Shown piece by piece: positions 24,598 to 31,838 of a DNA stretch of 44,855 nt. The DNA comes from Sphingobium sp. C100 (GTDB lineage Bacteria; Pseudomonadota; Alphaproteobacteria; Sphingomonadales; Sphingomonadaceae): NCBI RefSeq assembly GCF_000508185.1, contig NZ_AYOY01000150.1, positions 1-44,855 of the forward strand, written 5' to 3'. Below the pieces are notes generated by a model. It made no database searches. It was not told the DNA's origin and saw nothing but the letters and a program-made list of their open reading frames with translations. The stretch's first letter is position 1. Every line of letters begins with the position of its first letter. Made by a program: the position numbers and the translations under genes.

Positions 24598-25037
24598 TGG
24601 CCTATCTCGGCGCCGCCTATCTGTGGGTGAAGGCAGCCCATCTGATCTTCGTCATCTTCCTGATGGCGGGGCTGTTCATGATGCCCCGCTTCTTCGTCTA
24701 TCATCAGGAAACCGTGCCAGGTTCGCCCGAGGACCAGCGCTGGATCGAGCGCGAGGGCCGGTTGCTCAAGATCATCCTCAATCCGTCCCTGCTCCTGGTC
24801 TGGATATTGGGCCTGATGCTGATGGTGGAGATCGGCGCCTGGCATTTCGGCTGGTTCCACTTGAAGCTGCTGTTCGTGCTCGGCCTGTCGGCCTATCATG
24901 GCTGGATCGCAAGCTATGTGAAGAAGCTCGCCAGGGGCGAACGGCCGCTCAGCGACAAACAGTTGCGGATGCTGAACGAGATTCCCGGCATCGCGGCGGC
25001 GGTGATCGTCATCGCGGTGATCGTGAAGCCCTTTTAG
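24597..25037 (+). CDS. hemJ: Protoporphyrinogen IX oxidase HemJ
   Basis: A 146-aa inner-membrane protein with four hydrophobic segments: 'WVKAAHLIFVIFLMAGLFMMPRFFVYH', 'LLKIILNPSLLLVWILGLMLMVEIG', 'WFHLKLLFVLGLSAYHGWIASYVKKLA' and 'LRMLNEIPGIAAAVIVIAVIVKPF'. This is the UPF0093/HemJ type with conserved His in the first and third segments. It oxidises protoporphyrinogen IX. It begins at the last base of hemE, forming a haem pair. In many alphaproteobacteria rho comes next; here an ATPase gene does. Confidence 0.96.
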   Translation: MAYLGAAYLWVKAAHLIFVIFLMAGLFMMPRFFVYHQETVPGSPEDQRWIEREGRLLKIILNPSLLLVWILGLMLMVEIGAWHFGWFHLKLLFVLGLSAYHGWIASYVKKLARGERPLSDKQLRMLNEIPGIAAAVIVIAVIVKPF

Positions 25038-25054
25038 AGCTGCATATCAAGCAA

Positions 25055-25095
25055 TGTTATCCTAGTTTACAGAAAAAAGATAAACTCGTATAACA
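25055..25095 (+). promoter_or_regulatory. Near-consensus promoter embedded in an inverted repeat
   Basis: TTTACA (25066-25071), a 17-bp spacer, then TATAAC (25089-25094): the best sigma-70-type match in the window. Flanking arms TGTTATCCTAGTTTA and TAAACTCGTATAACA are complementary at 12 of 15 positions around an A-rich centre, so a dimeric regulator may cover the promoter. The -10 ends 6 nt before the ATG at 25101, which predicts a leaderless mRNA. Confidence 0.72.
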
Positions 25096-25100
25096 TCGCT

Positions 25101-26276
25101 ATGGACCCACGCCGAAATCCCTTTGCGCCCGGCGCCGGTACGCCGCCGCCCGAACTGGCGGGGCGCGATGCGCTGTTGGAACGCAATGCCGTCGCCATCG
25201 ATCGCATCCGCATGGGACGCGCGGCGCGGCCCGCCATCCTCTATGGCCTGCGCGGCGTGGGCAAGACCGTGCTGCTCTCTTCAATGCGCGACGCCGCCGA
25301 GGGCGAGGGCATGACCATCGTCGCGATCGAGGCGCCGGAAAATCGATCGCTGCCCGGCATATTGGTCCCGGCCCTGCGCGCCGCGCTGCTGCGGCTCGAC
25401 CGGATGCGGCAGGCGTCGGCGGGGGTGAAGCGGGCGCTGCGGGCATTGGCGGGTTTTGCCAAGCTCAAGGTCAAATATGATGATCTGGAGGTGGCGCTCG
25501 ATTTCGAGCCTGAGCCGGGCCTTGCCGACAGCGGCGACCTGGAGGCGGATCTCGCCGATCTGATCGTGGCGGTCGGCGAGGCGGCCAAGGAACGGGGCAG
25601 CGCCGTCGTGCTGGTGATCGACGAGCTGCAATATGTGCCCGAGGAACAGCTTGCCGCGCTGATCAGCGCGCTGCACCGGGCGAGTCAGAAACAACTGCCC
25701 ATCACCATGTTGGCGGCGGGCCTGCCGCAGCTGCTGGGCCAGATGGGGCGCGCCAAATCCTATGCCGAACGTCTGTTCGAGTTCGTCAATGTCGGTCCGC
25801 TGGAGGGGGACGCCGCGCGCGACGCCATCCGCCTGCCGATCGAGCGGGAAGAGGAACAGATTGCGCCTGACGCGCTGGATGCGATCGTCGCCCAGACGCA
25901 GGGCTATCCCTATTTTCTCCAGGAATGGGGCAAACATAGCTGGGACGCGGCCGAGGCTTCGCCCATCAGCGCGGCGGATGTGGACGCCGCCACTGTCAGC
26001 GCGCTCGCCGAACTTGACGCCAGCTTTTTTCGCGTGCGCTTCGATCGGCTGACCCCGGCGGAAAAACGCTATTTGCGGGCGATGGCGGGCATCGGTCCCG
26101 GTCCGCACCGGTCGGGCGACGTGGCCGACGCGCTGGGCGTCAAGGTGTCGAGCGTGGCGCCCACGCGCAACAGCCTGATTGCCAAGGGGATGCTTTACAG
26201 CCCCGCCCATGGCGACACCGCATTCACCGTGCCGTTGTTCGACGCCTTCATGCGCCGGGTGATGCCGGCGGGCTAA
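25101..26276 (+). CDS. AAA/STAND-like ATPase with C-terminal winged helix
   Basis: A 391-aa protein. 'NPFAPGAGTPPPELAGRDALLERN' precedes a Walker A motif 'ILYGLRGVGKTVLL' (about residues 46-59). Walker B is 'AVVLVIDELQ' near residue 173, followed by a sensor-like 'ITMLAAGLPQLL', 'YPYFLQEWGKHSW' and a C-terminal winged-helix-like region ('RYLRAMAGIGPGPHRSGDVADALGVKVSSVAPTRNSLIAKGML'). The layout resembles Orc/Cdc6-like and STAND ATPases, but the exact role is unknown. No ribosome-binding site precedes the ATG. It occupies the place after hemJ where rho is often found. Confidence 0.85.
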   Translation: MDPRRNPFAPGAGTPPPELAGRDALLERNAVAIDRIRMGRAARPAILYGLRGVGKTVLLSSMRDAAEGEGMTIVAIEAPENRSLPGILVPALRAALLRLDRMRQASAGVKRALRALAGFAKLKVKYDDLEVALDFEPEPGLADSGDLEADLADLIVAVGEAAKERGSAVVLVIDELQYVPEEQLAALISALHRASQKQLPITMLAAGLPQLLGQMGRAKSYAERLFEFVNVGPLEGDAARDAIRLPIEREEEQIAPDALDAIVAQTQGYPYFLQEWGKHSWDAAEASPISAADVDAATVSALAELDASFFRVRFDRLTPAEKRYLRAMAGIGPGPHRSGDVADALGVKVSSVAPTRNSLIAKGMLYSPAHGDTAFTVPLFDAFMRRVMPAG

Positions 26277-26342
26277 GGACATATCGGGCGGCCCCTGCTA
26301 TGACGGGCAAACAAGCGAAGCCAAGGTTGCGGAGAAGCACTG

Positions 26343-26471
26343 ATGAACGATCCCCGTCTCTGGTTCGGTCCCAAGCGCATCGGTTGGGGCTGGAGTCCGC
26401 GCAGCTGGGAGGGTTGGCTGGTGGTCGGCCTGTCCGTCGCGGCGGTGGTCGCGCTCAAGCGGCTGGGCTGA
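26343..26471 (+). CDS. Tryptophan-rich 42-aa single-span membrane protein
   Basis: Encodes 42 residues: MNDPRLWFGPKRIGWGWSPR, then SWEGWLVVGLSVAAVVALKRLG. A Trp/Gly-rich N-terminal half is followed by one transmembrane helix and a basic end. GGAG lies 8 nt before the ATG. The stop is 1 bp from the convergent panC stop. The 'FGPKxxGWGWxPxxWxGWL' pattern looks conserved from memory, but I cannot name a function. Confidence 0.75.
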   Translation: MNDPRLWFGPKRIGWGWSPRSWEGWLVVGLSVAAVVALKRLG

Positions 26472-26472
26472 T

Positions 26473-27318
26473 TCAGGCCGGGTCGACGGCGATATTGTCG
26501 ATCAGGCGCGTCTTGCCCAGCTTCGCCGCGCCGAGCAGCCGGGCCGGGCGGTCCAGCACCGTCATCGGCTCCAGCGTCTGCGCATCGCATAGCGACACAT
26601 AATCGACCGGATCGAACCCCTGGGCGGTCAGCATGGCGATGGCGCGGGCCAGTGCGTCTTCGACCGGATCGCCCTTCTCCATCAGTCGCTTCGCTTCGCC
26701 CAAGGCGCGTGGCAAGGCCAGCGCCGCCTGACGCTCCGCATCGCTCAGATAGGCGTTGCGGGACGACAGGGCGAGGCCGTCCGGCGCCCGCCGGGTCGCC
26801 AGGCCGACAATCTCTATCCCCATGTCCAGATCCGCGACCATGCGGCGGATCACGGCGAGCTGCTGATAATCCTTCTCGCCGAAGATGGCGATGTCGGGCC
26901 GCACCTGGTTGAACAATTTGGTGACGACGGTCGCGACCCCGTCGAAATGACCCGGCCGCGCCGCGCCGTCCAGCCCGTCGCTGACCCCGGATATGCTGAT
27001 GTTGGTGGCGAATCCGGCGGGATACATGACCTCCACCGGGGGCGCCCATAATATGTCCACGCCCGCGTCGTCCAGCATCTGCGCGTCCTTCGCCTCGCGC
27101 CGGGGATAGGCGTCCAGATCCTCGTTCGGGCCGAACTGCCGGGGATTGACGAAGATCGACACCGCCACATGCCGGCCATGCCGCCGCGCTTCGTCCACCA
27201 ATGCCATATGGCCGTCATGCAAGGCCCCCATGGTGGGCACCAGAACCAGCGGCTTTCCGTCGCTTTTGAGCGCCTGGACGGCGGCGCGGAGGGCGGGCAG
27301 GTCACGCAGCGTTTGCAC
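26473..27318 (-). CDS. panC: Pantothenate synthetase
   Basis: A 281-aa ATP-dependent ligase joining pantoate and beta-alanine, for CoA synthesis. Signatures are 'LVLVPTMGALHDGHMALVDEARRHG', 'VSIFVNPRQFGPNEDLDAYPR', 'GAARPGHFDGVATVVTKLFNQVRPDIAIFGEKDYQQLAVIRRMV' and 'LALSSRNAYLSDAERQAA'. It starts at GTG 27318 and no Shine-Dalgarno is visible. Divergent from mipZ across 111 bp. Confidence 0.97.
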   Translation of the reverse strand: MQTLRDLPALRAAVQALKSDGKPLVLVPTMGALHDGHMALVDEARRHGRHVAVSIFVNPRQFGPNEDLDAYPRREAKDAQMLDDAGVDILWAPPVEVMYPAGFATNISISGVSDGLDGAARPGHFDGVATVVTKLFNQVRPDIAIFGEKDYQQLAVIRRMVADLDMGIEIVGLATRRAPDGLALSSRNAYLSDAERQAALALPRALGEAKRLMEKGDPVEDALARAIAMLTAQGFDPVDYVSLCDAQTLEPMTVLDRPARLLGAAKLGKTRLIDNIAVDPA

Positions 27319-27429
27319 GGGAGGAATGGCTCCGATAAGGGCGAGGGAAATATCGGGCGTTTTGCTAGGCCGGGGCCGGCGCGGCCGTCAATGAACATTG
27401 CGACAATCAACGGGGTTATCACAGGATCC

Positions 27430-28236
27430 ATGGCGAATCCTCAGCCACATCTCATCATATTCGCCAATGAAAAGGGTGGGACGGGCAAGTCCACCACGGC
27501 CGTGCACACGGCCATCGCGCTCAGCGCGCTTGGCCACAGCGTCGGCATCCTCGACCTTGACCCGCGCCAGCGCACCGTCACCCGCTATATGGAAAATCGC
27601 GTGGAGACCGCGCGCCGGCGCAGTATCGACCTGCCCACGCCCGATTTTGCCGTGTTCACCGGCGACAGCGTGGCGGCGCTGGACGATCAGGTGATCCAGC
27701 TGGCGCTGGGGAAGGATTTTCTGGTCGTCGATACGCCCGGCCGCGACGATGCCTATGCCCGGCATCTGGCGCCCCACGCCAATACGCTGGTGACGCCGAT
27801 GAACGACAGTTTCGTCGATTTCGACCTGATCGGCCAGGTCGATGCCGAAACCTTCAAGGTGCGCCGCCTGTCCTTTTATTCGGAACTTATCTTCGACGCG
27901 CGCAAGACGCGGGCGAAGGTGGATGGCGTTTCGATCGATTGGGTGGTGTTGCGCAACCGCGTCCAGCATCATGATGCGCGCAACAAGAAGCGGGTCGGCG
28001 ACGCGCTGATGGAACTGTCCCGCCGTGTCGGCTTCCGCGTCATTCCGGGCCTGTCGGAACGTGTCGTCTTTCGCGAACTTTTCCCATCGGGCCTGACCCT
28101 GCTGGACAAGGGGCATCTGGGCGAACTGGGCGTCAGCCATATCGCCGCGCGGCAGGAGTTGCGCGAAATGGTGGCGGGCTTCGCCCTGCCGACGCATGAC
28201 GGGGCTGCGTCGGTGGACATGCTCGGCGCGGCCTGA
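27430..28236 (+). CDS. mipZ: MipZ, ParA-like division-site positioning ATPase
   Basis: A 268-aa ParA/MinD-type ATPase. The deviant Walker A is 'IIFANEKGGTGKSTTAVHTA' (residues about 9-28), with 'VGILDLDPRQRTVTRYMENR', Walker B 'FLVVDTPGRDD' and 'VTPMNDSFVDFDLIGQVDAETFKV', all typical of MipZ. In Caulobacter MipZ binds ParB at the origins, forms a gradient and blocks FtsZ away from midcell. ATG 27430 has AGGA 5 nt upstream; an alternative ATG at 27391 would add 13 residues. It lies about 4 kb from the predicted oriC. The stop overlaps the next start by 1 bp. Confidence 0.95.
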   Translation: MANPQPHLIIFANEKGGTGKSTTAVHTAIALSALGHSVGILDLDPRQRTVTRYMENRVETARRRSIDLPTPDFAVFTGDSVAALDDQVIQLALGKDFLVVDTPGRDDAYARHLAPHANTLVTPMNDSFVDFDLIGQVDAETFKVRRLSFYSELIFDARKTRAKVDGVSIDWVVLRNRVQHHDARNKKRVGDALMELSRRVGFRVIPGLSERVVFRELFPSGLTLLDKGHLGELGVSHIAARQELREMVAGFALPTHDGAASVDMLGAA

Positions 28237-28670
28237 TGGGGGTGCTGGCGCTGTTGCTTGCCGGACTGGCGATCTGGCTGATCTGGTCAGGAAGGTTGCA
28301 ACGCATGACGGCCAAGGATGGCATGGCGCTGGGTGCGGCGCTGGTGGGCGCGGTGCTGGCGGCGAAGGGGAAGCCGGTGATCGGCGCGCCGCTGCTGATC
28401 AGCGCGGCGCTGTTTTTCGCGCAACAGGGGAAAATCAGGATTCGGCGGCGCAAGCGCGCGATCCCACCCGCGCCCGCGCCGCGCGGCGATGAACTGGCCA
28501 GCGCGCGCGCCCTGCTCGGCGTCGGACCGGAGGCCGATGCCGCCACGATCCGCGCCGCGCATCGCCGCCTGATCGCGTCGGTCCATCCCGACAAGGGCGG
28601 CACCGAAGCGCTCGCGGCGCAGATCAACACGGCGCGCGACCTGCTATTGTCCCGCCACAAGGACGCATGA
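28236..28670 (+). CDS. Membrane-anchored J-domain protein
   Basis: A 144-aa protein with hydrophobic stretches at residues about 2-18 and 29-62, then a basic linker ('RRRKRAIPPAPAPR') and a C-terminal J domain. The domain shows 'ELASARALLGVGPEADAATIRAAHRRLIASVHPDKGGTEALAAQINTARDLLL', where HPD is the Hsp70-activating loop. The layout resembles TIM14/Pam18-like proteins. It should recruit DnaK to the inner membrane; the client is unknown. Overlaps mipZ by 1 bp and the mutase gene by 4 bp. Confidence 0.9.
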   Translation: MGVLALLLAGLAIWLIWSGRLQRMTAKDGMALGAALVGAVLAAKGKPVIGAPLLISAALFFAQQGKIRIRRRKRAIPPAPAPRGDELASARALLGVGPEADAATIRAAHRRLIASVHPDKGGTEALAAQINTARDLLLSRHKDA

Positions 28671-30043
28671 CGCATCGTTTCGCCCCGACCCTGCTGCGCG
28701 ACTATGATCTGCGCGGCACGGTGGGGCAGACGCTGGACGCGGCCGACGCCTGGGCGCTTGGCCGCAGTTTCGGCACGGTGATCGCCCGCGCCGGGGGCCG
28801 GCGGATCGCGGCCGGCTATGACGGGCGGCTGAGTTCGCCGATGCTGGAGAAGGCGCTGGTCGAGGGCCTGACGCAAAGCGGCGTCGACGTGCTGCGGATC
28901 GGACTGGGGCCGACGCCGATGCTATATCATGCCGAAGCGACCGGCGATGTGGACGGCGCCATACAGATAACCGGCAGTCATAATCCCGGCGACCAGAATG
29001 GCTTCAAGCTGGTGCAGGCCCATGCCCCTTTTTTCGGCGCGGACATTCAGCGATTGGGCGCCATGGCGGCGGCCGGGGATTGGGACGCGGGCGCGGGCCG
29101 GGTCGAAACGGTCGCCATCATGCAGGCCTATGCCGCGCGGCTGGTGCGGGGGTTTGACGGTCCGGCCTGCCGCATCGGATGGGATGCGGGCAATGGCGCG
29201 GCCGGTCCTGTGGTGGAGATGCTGGCGCAATTGCTCCCCGGTGAGCATCATCTGCTCTTCACCGATATAGACGGTCATTTTCCCCATCATCATCCCGATC
29301 CTTCGCAAGACGCGAACCTGTCCGATCTGCGCGCGCTCGTCCTGGAAAAGCGGCTCGATTTCGGGGTGGCTTTCGACGGTGACGGCGACCGGATCGGTGT
29401 GATCGACGGACAGGGCCGGGCCATCGCCGGCGACCAGTTGCTGAGTATCTTCGCGCAGGACGTGCTGCAAAAATGGCCGGGCGCGCCGATCGTCGCCGAT
29501 GTGAAGGCCAGCCAGTCCGTCTTCGACCGCATCGCCGCGCTCGGCGGACGGCCCGATATGTGGAAGACCGGGCATAGTCACATCAAGTCCAGAATGAAGC
29601 AGATTGGCAGCCCGCTGGGCGGCGAAACGACCGGCCATATCTTCTTCGCCGACGATTATCCGGGTTATGACGACGGCCTTTATGCCGCGGTGCGCCTGAT
29701 CCGCGCTATGTCGACGCTTGGGCGGAGCGTCACCGCGCTGTGCGATGCCCTGCCCGTCAGCATCATCACGCCCGAAATGCGCGTCGCCGTGCCCGAAGCC
29801 CGGAAATTCGCGGTGGTCGAGGAAGTGCTTGCGCGATTGAGGCAGGCTGGCGCGGATATTTGCGCCATCGATGGCGCGCGTGTCCGCACAGACGATGGGT
29901 GGTGGCTGCTGCGCGCATCCAATACCGAGGCGGCGCTGGTCGCGCGGGCGGAGGCGGTGAGCGAATCGGGCCTCGCCGGCCTGATCGCACAACTTGATTC
30001 GCAACTGGCTGATTCGGGCGTCTACCGGGCAGAAGCGGGCTGA
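28667..30043 (+). CDS. Phosphomannomutase/phosphoglucomutase (PgmG-like)
   Basis: A 458-aa alpha-D-phosphohexomutase. It has 'LRDYDLRGTVGQTL', the phosphoserine loop 'QITGSHNPGDQNGFKL' (Ser104), the metal loop 'VAFDGDGDRIGVID' near residue 238, the sugar loop 'GGETTGHIFFADDYPGYDDGLYAAVRLI' and the phosphate-binding 'WLLRASNTEAALVARAEA'. The bifunctional sphingomonad enzyme PgmG supplies sugar nucleotides for exopolysaccharide, and this sequence fits that group. Last gene of the mipZ run; followed by a 426-bp gap with a candidate small RNA. Confidence 0.94.
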   Translation: MTHRFAPTLLRDYDLRGTVGQTLDAADAWALGRSFGTVIARAGGRRIAAGYDGRLSSPMLEKALVEGLTQSGVDVLRIGLGPTPMLYHAEATGDVDGAIQITGSHNPGDQNGFKLVQAHAPFFGADIQRLGAMAAAGDWDAGAGRVETVAIMQAYAARLVRGFDGPACRIGWDAGNGAAGPVVEMLAQLLPGEHHLLFTDIDGHFPHHHPDPSQDANLSDLRALVLEKRLDFGVAFDGDGDRIGVIDGQGRAIAGDQLLSIFAQDVLQKWPGAPIVADVKASQSVFDRIAALGGRPDMWKTGHSHIKSRMKQIGSPLGGETTGHIFFADDYPGYDDGLYAAVRLIRAMSTLGRSVTALCDALPVSIITPEMRVAVPEARKFAVVEEVLARLRQAGADICAIDGARVRTDDGWWLLRASNTEAALVARAEAVSESGLAGLIAQLDSQLADSGVYRAEAG

Positions 30044-30128
30044 ACGCTCTTCGCCATGCACCTTCATCTGGTATCGCTATCGTTTTCTTGCGCAACTTTC
30101 CCTTACGGAATGCAAGGCATGAAAGCAT

Positions 30129-30147
30129 GATTGCAGAAAATGCAATC
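30129..30147 (+). promoter_or_regulatory. Inverted repeat upstream of small RNA candidate A
   Basis: GATTGCA-gaaaa-TGCAATC, a perfect 7-bp inverted repeat. The same element, at the same distance to the shared core TTCGCATTTGC, occurs at 37106-37124. Possibly a regulator site or part of a promoter (TGCAAT-N17-CATTTG in both copies). Confidence 0.5.
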
Positions 30148-30170
30148 GGTGTTCCACGTTTCGCATTTGC

Positions 30171-30260
30171 GACAATTGATGCTGCACCGCAAAAGGAACG
30201 GGCCTTTCAGGCATCCTCTCCTAAAACTTCAAAGCTGCCCTTCCGGGTGGCTTTTTTTTT
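30171..30260 (+). ncRNA. Candidate trans-acting small RNA, copy A
   Basis: Part of a 426-bp gap between the mutase and FadL-like genes. Aligned without gaps to 37148-37240 (offset 6977 from 30129 to 30226). It contains GAACGGGCCTTTCAGGCATC, then CTCTCCTAAAA: a small hairpin GCCT-ttc-AGGC, a single-stranded C/U stretch with ATCCTCTCCT (30213-30222), then a terminator. The 5' end is uncertain; about 30176 if CATTTG is the -10. There is no plausible coding frame shared by the two copies. The rest of the gap (30261-30469) holds a GCCGC-ttat-GCGGC hairpin and the FadL leader. Confidence 0.62.
30231..30260 (+). terminator. Rho-independent terminator of small RNA A
   Basis: AGCTGCCC-ttcc-GGGTGGCT forms an 8-bp stem (two G-U pairs) with a tetraloop, followed by nine T residues in all. 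A second T run follows at 30263-30269. Confidence 0.9.
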
Positions 30261-30469
30261 GCTTTTTTTCGGGCGCCGCTTTTGCCAGACGCCGTAGCGT
30301 CCAGACAGGCGCCGACCATCGCACAGGCACGTTGAATCGCCGCTTATGCGGCGGGTCGCACTGGAAATTAACGACATCTTTGGTAAGGCGCCGGGTTCAT
30401 AAACCCGTTCAGCGCGTTGGAGCGACGCCGATCGGGCTTAAAAGAGTCGCCATTAGTAGAGGATGCATC

Positions 30470-31771
30470 ATGTCCCTTAGCCGTCGCCTTACCCCTTTCC
30501 TTCTTGTGACCGGGGCCATGGCCATCCCGATCCCGGCCTTTGCCGGTGGCTTTTATTTGCAGGAACAGTCCCCCAAGGAGACGGGCCGCGCCCTGTCGGG
30601 CGGCGCGGCGGCGGGTGACGATCCATCGACCATCTATTTCAATCCCGCGGCAATGACGGAACTGGACGGCATCCAGACGTCGATCGGCGGCGTCGCCCTG
30701 ATGGCGTCGGCGCACCAGACCAATCGCGGGTCCAGCCGCACCGTGCCGGGGCTGCCGGTATCGGTGCCGGTCAACGGCAATGACGGCGGCAACCCGTTCG
30801 AAAGCGTGATCCCGATTCCGAGCTTCTATGCCAGCGCGCAGGTCAGCGACCGGCTGTGGGTCGGACTTGGCGTCAACGCGCCCTTCGGCCTGAAACTGGA
30901 ATATGATGACGGCTTTTTCGGCCGTTATGACTCGCTCTACACCGACCTTAAAACCTATAATATCCAGCCGTCCGCCGCGTATAAGCTGACCGACAATCTT
31001 TCGATCGGCGGCGGCGTCGACGTGCAATATGTGAAGGTGACGCTGACCAACGCGCTGCCGCAGGTATCGCCGCTCGTCACCACGGATGGATTTACCGAAC
31101 TCAAGGGCGACGACTGGTCGGTCGGCTGGAATGCGGGCCTGTTCTACACCATGGGCGACACCAATTTCGGCGTCCATTATCGGTCCGGCATCAGCCACAA
31201 GCTGAAAGGCACGCAGACCATCACCGGCCTGGCCGCGCCGCTGAGCGCCGCCAATGGCGAGTTCGCCGCGTCCGCGCCGCTCGACCTGCCCGACATCGTC
31301 ACCGTCAGCATGATGCACAAGCTGACGCCGCAGCTGCGCGCGATGATTACCGGCAAATGGTATAATTGGTCGCGGTTCAAGGGGATCGAAGTCACGTCCG
31401 CCACCGGCACGACCAACAAGGAACTGGACTACAAGGACAGCTATTCGGTCAGCGTCGGCGGCGAATATGATGTCAGCCCCGCCCTGACGCTGCGCGCGGG
31501 CACCATGTTCGACCGTTCGCCGACCAATCCGCAATATCTGACGACCAGGGTGCCCGATGGCGACCGCGTGTGGCTGACCGGAGGCGCGACCTATAATATC
31601 TCGCAGGCCGCCGCGCTGAACATCAGCTACGCCCATACCTTCGTCGAGAAGGCGGACATCATCCGCCCCGACAGCTATTTCCCCGCGCCCGCGACCGTCA
31701 CCGCGACCACCCTGGCGCAGACCAGCGGCAATGCGGACCAGGTCGCGGCGTCGCTGACCCTGCGTTTCTGA
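30470..31771 (+). CDS. FadL/OmpP1/TodX-family outer-membrane transporter
   Basis: A 433-aa beta-barrel porin for hydrophobic substrates such as fatty acids or aromatics. The signal peptide is MSLSRRLTPFLLVTGAMAIP, IPAFA. The FadL hatch follows: 'GGFYLQEQSPKETGRALSGGAAAGDDPSTIYFNPAAMTEL'. Later 'LWVGLGVNAPFGLKLEYDD' and 'YNIQPSAAYKL' mark the barrel, ending in Phe. ATG 30470 opens the signal peptide; its ribosome-binding site TAGTAGAGGATGC (30454-30466) is complementary at 12 of 13 positions to the exposed segment of small RNA candidates A and B. Substrate unknown. Confidence 0.94.
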   Translation: MSLSRRLTPFLLVTGAMAIPIPAFAGGFYLQEQSPKETGRALSGGAAAGDDPSTIYFNPAAMTELDGIQTSIGGVALMASAHQTNRGSSRTVPGLPVSVPVNGNDGGNPFESVIPIPSFYASAQVSDRLWVGLGVNAPFGLKLEYDDGFFGRYDSLYTDLKTYNIQPSAAYKLTDNLSIGGGVDVQYVKVTLTNALPQVSPLVTTDGFTELKGDDWSVGWNAGLFYTMGDTNFGVHYRSGISHKLKGTQTITGLAAPLSAANGEFAASAPLDLPDIVTVSMMHKLTPQLRAMITGKWYNWSRFKGIEVTSATGTTNKELDYKDSYSVSVGGEYDVSPALTLRAGTMFDRSPTNPQYLTTRVPDGDRVWLTGGATYNISQAAALNISYAHTFVEKADIIRPDSYFPAPATVTATTLAQTSGNADQVAASLTLRF

Positions 31772-31781
31772 AAGCCGGCGG

Positions 31782-31810
31782 TTTCAACCGGCCTCCCGAA
31801 TGACTATAGG
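31782..31810 (+). promoter_or_regulatory. Candidate ispG promoter
   Basis: TTTCAA-N17-TATAGG, the same two hexamers and spacing as before trhO. The -10 overlaps the left arm of the FadL terminator, so an ispG transcript starting near 31817 would not contain that arm. Confidence 0.4.
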
Positions 31811-31837
31811 GGCTTCGTAACCACGGAGCCCCTTTTT
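31809..31837 (+). terminator. Terminator of the FadL-like gene, abutting the ispG start
   Basis: GGGGCTTCG-taacca-CGGAGCCCC followed by five T residues. The T tract ends 1 nt before the ispG ATG, and the right arm contains GGAG (31825-31828), the only candidate ispG ribosome-binding site. Confidence 0.85.
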
Positions 31838-31838
31838 C

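Noticed and set aside
30150..30165. parS-like sequence TGTTCCACGTTTCGCA
   Set aside because: Only the left half resembles a ParB site; the right half lacks the symmetry, and the sister copy at 37.1 kb does not keep it.
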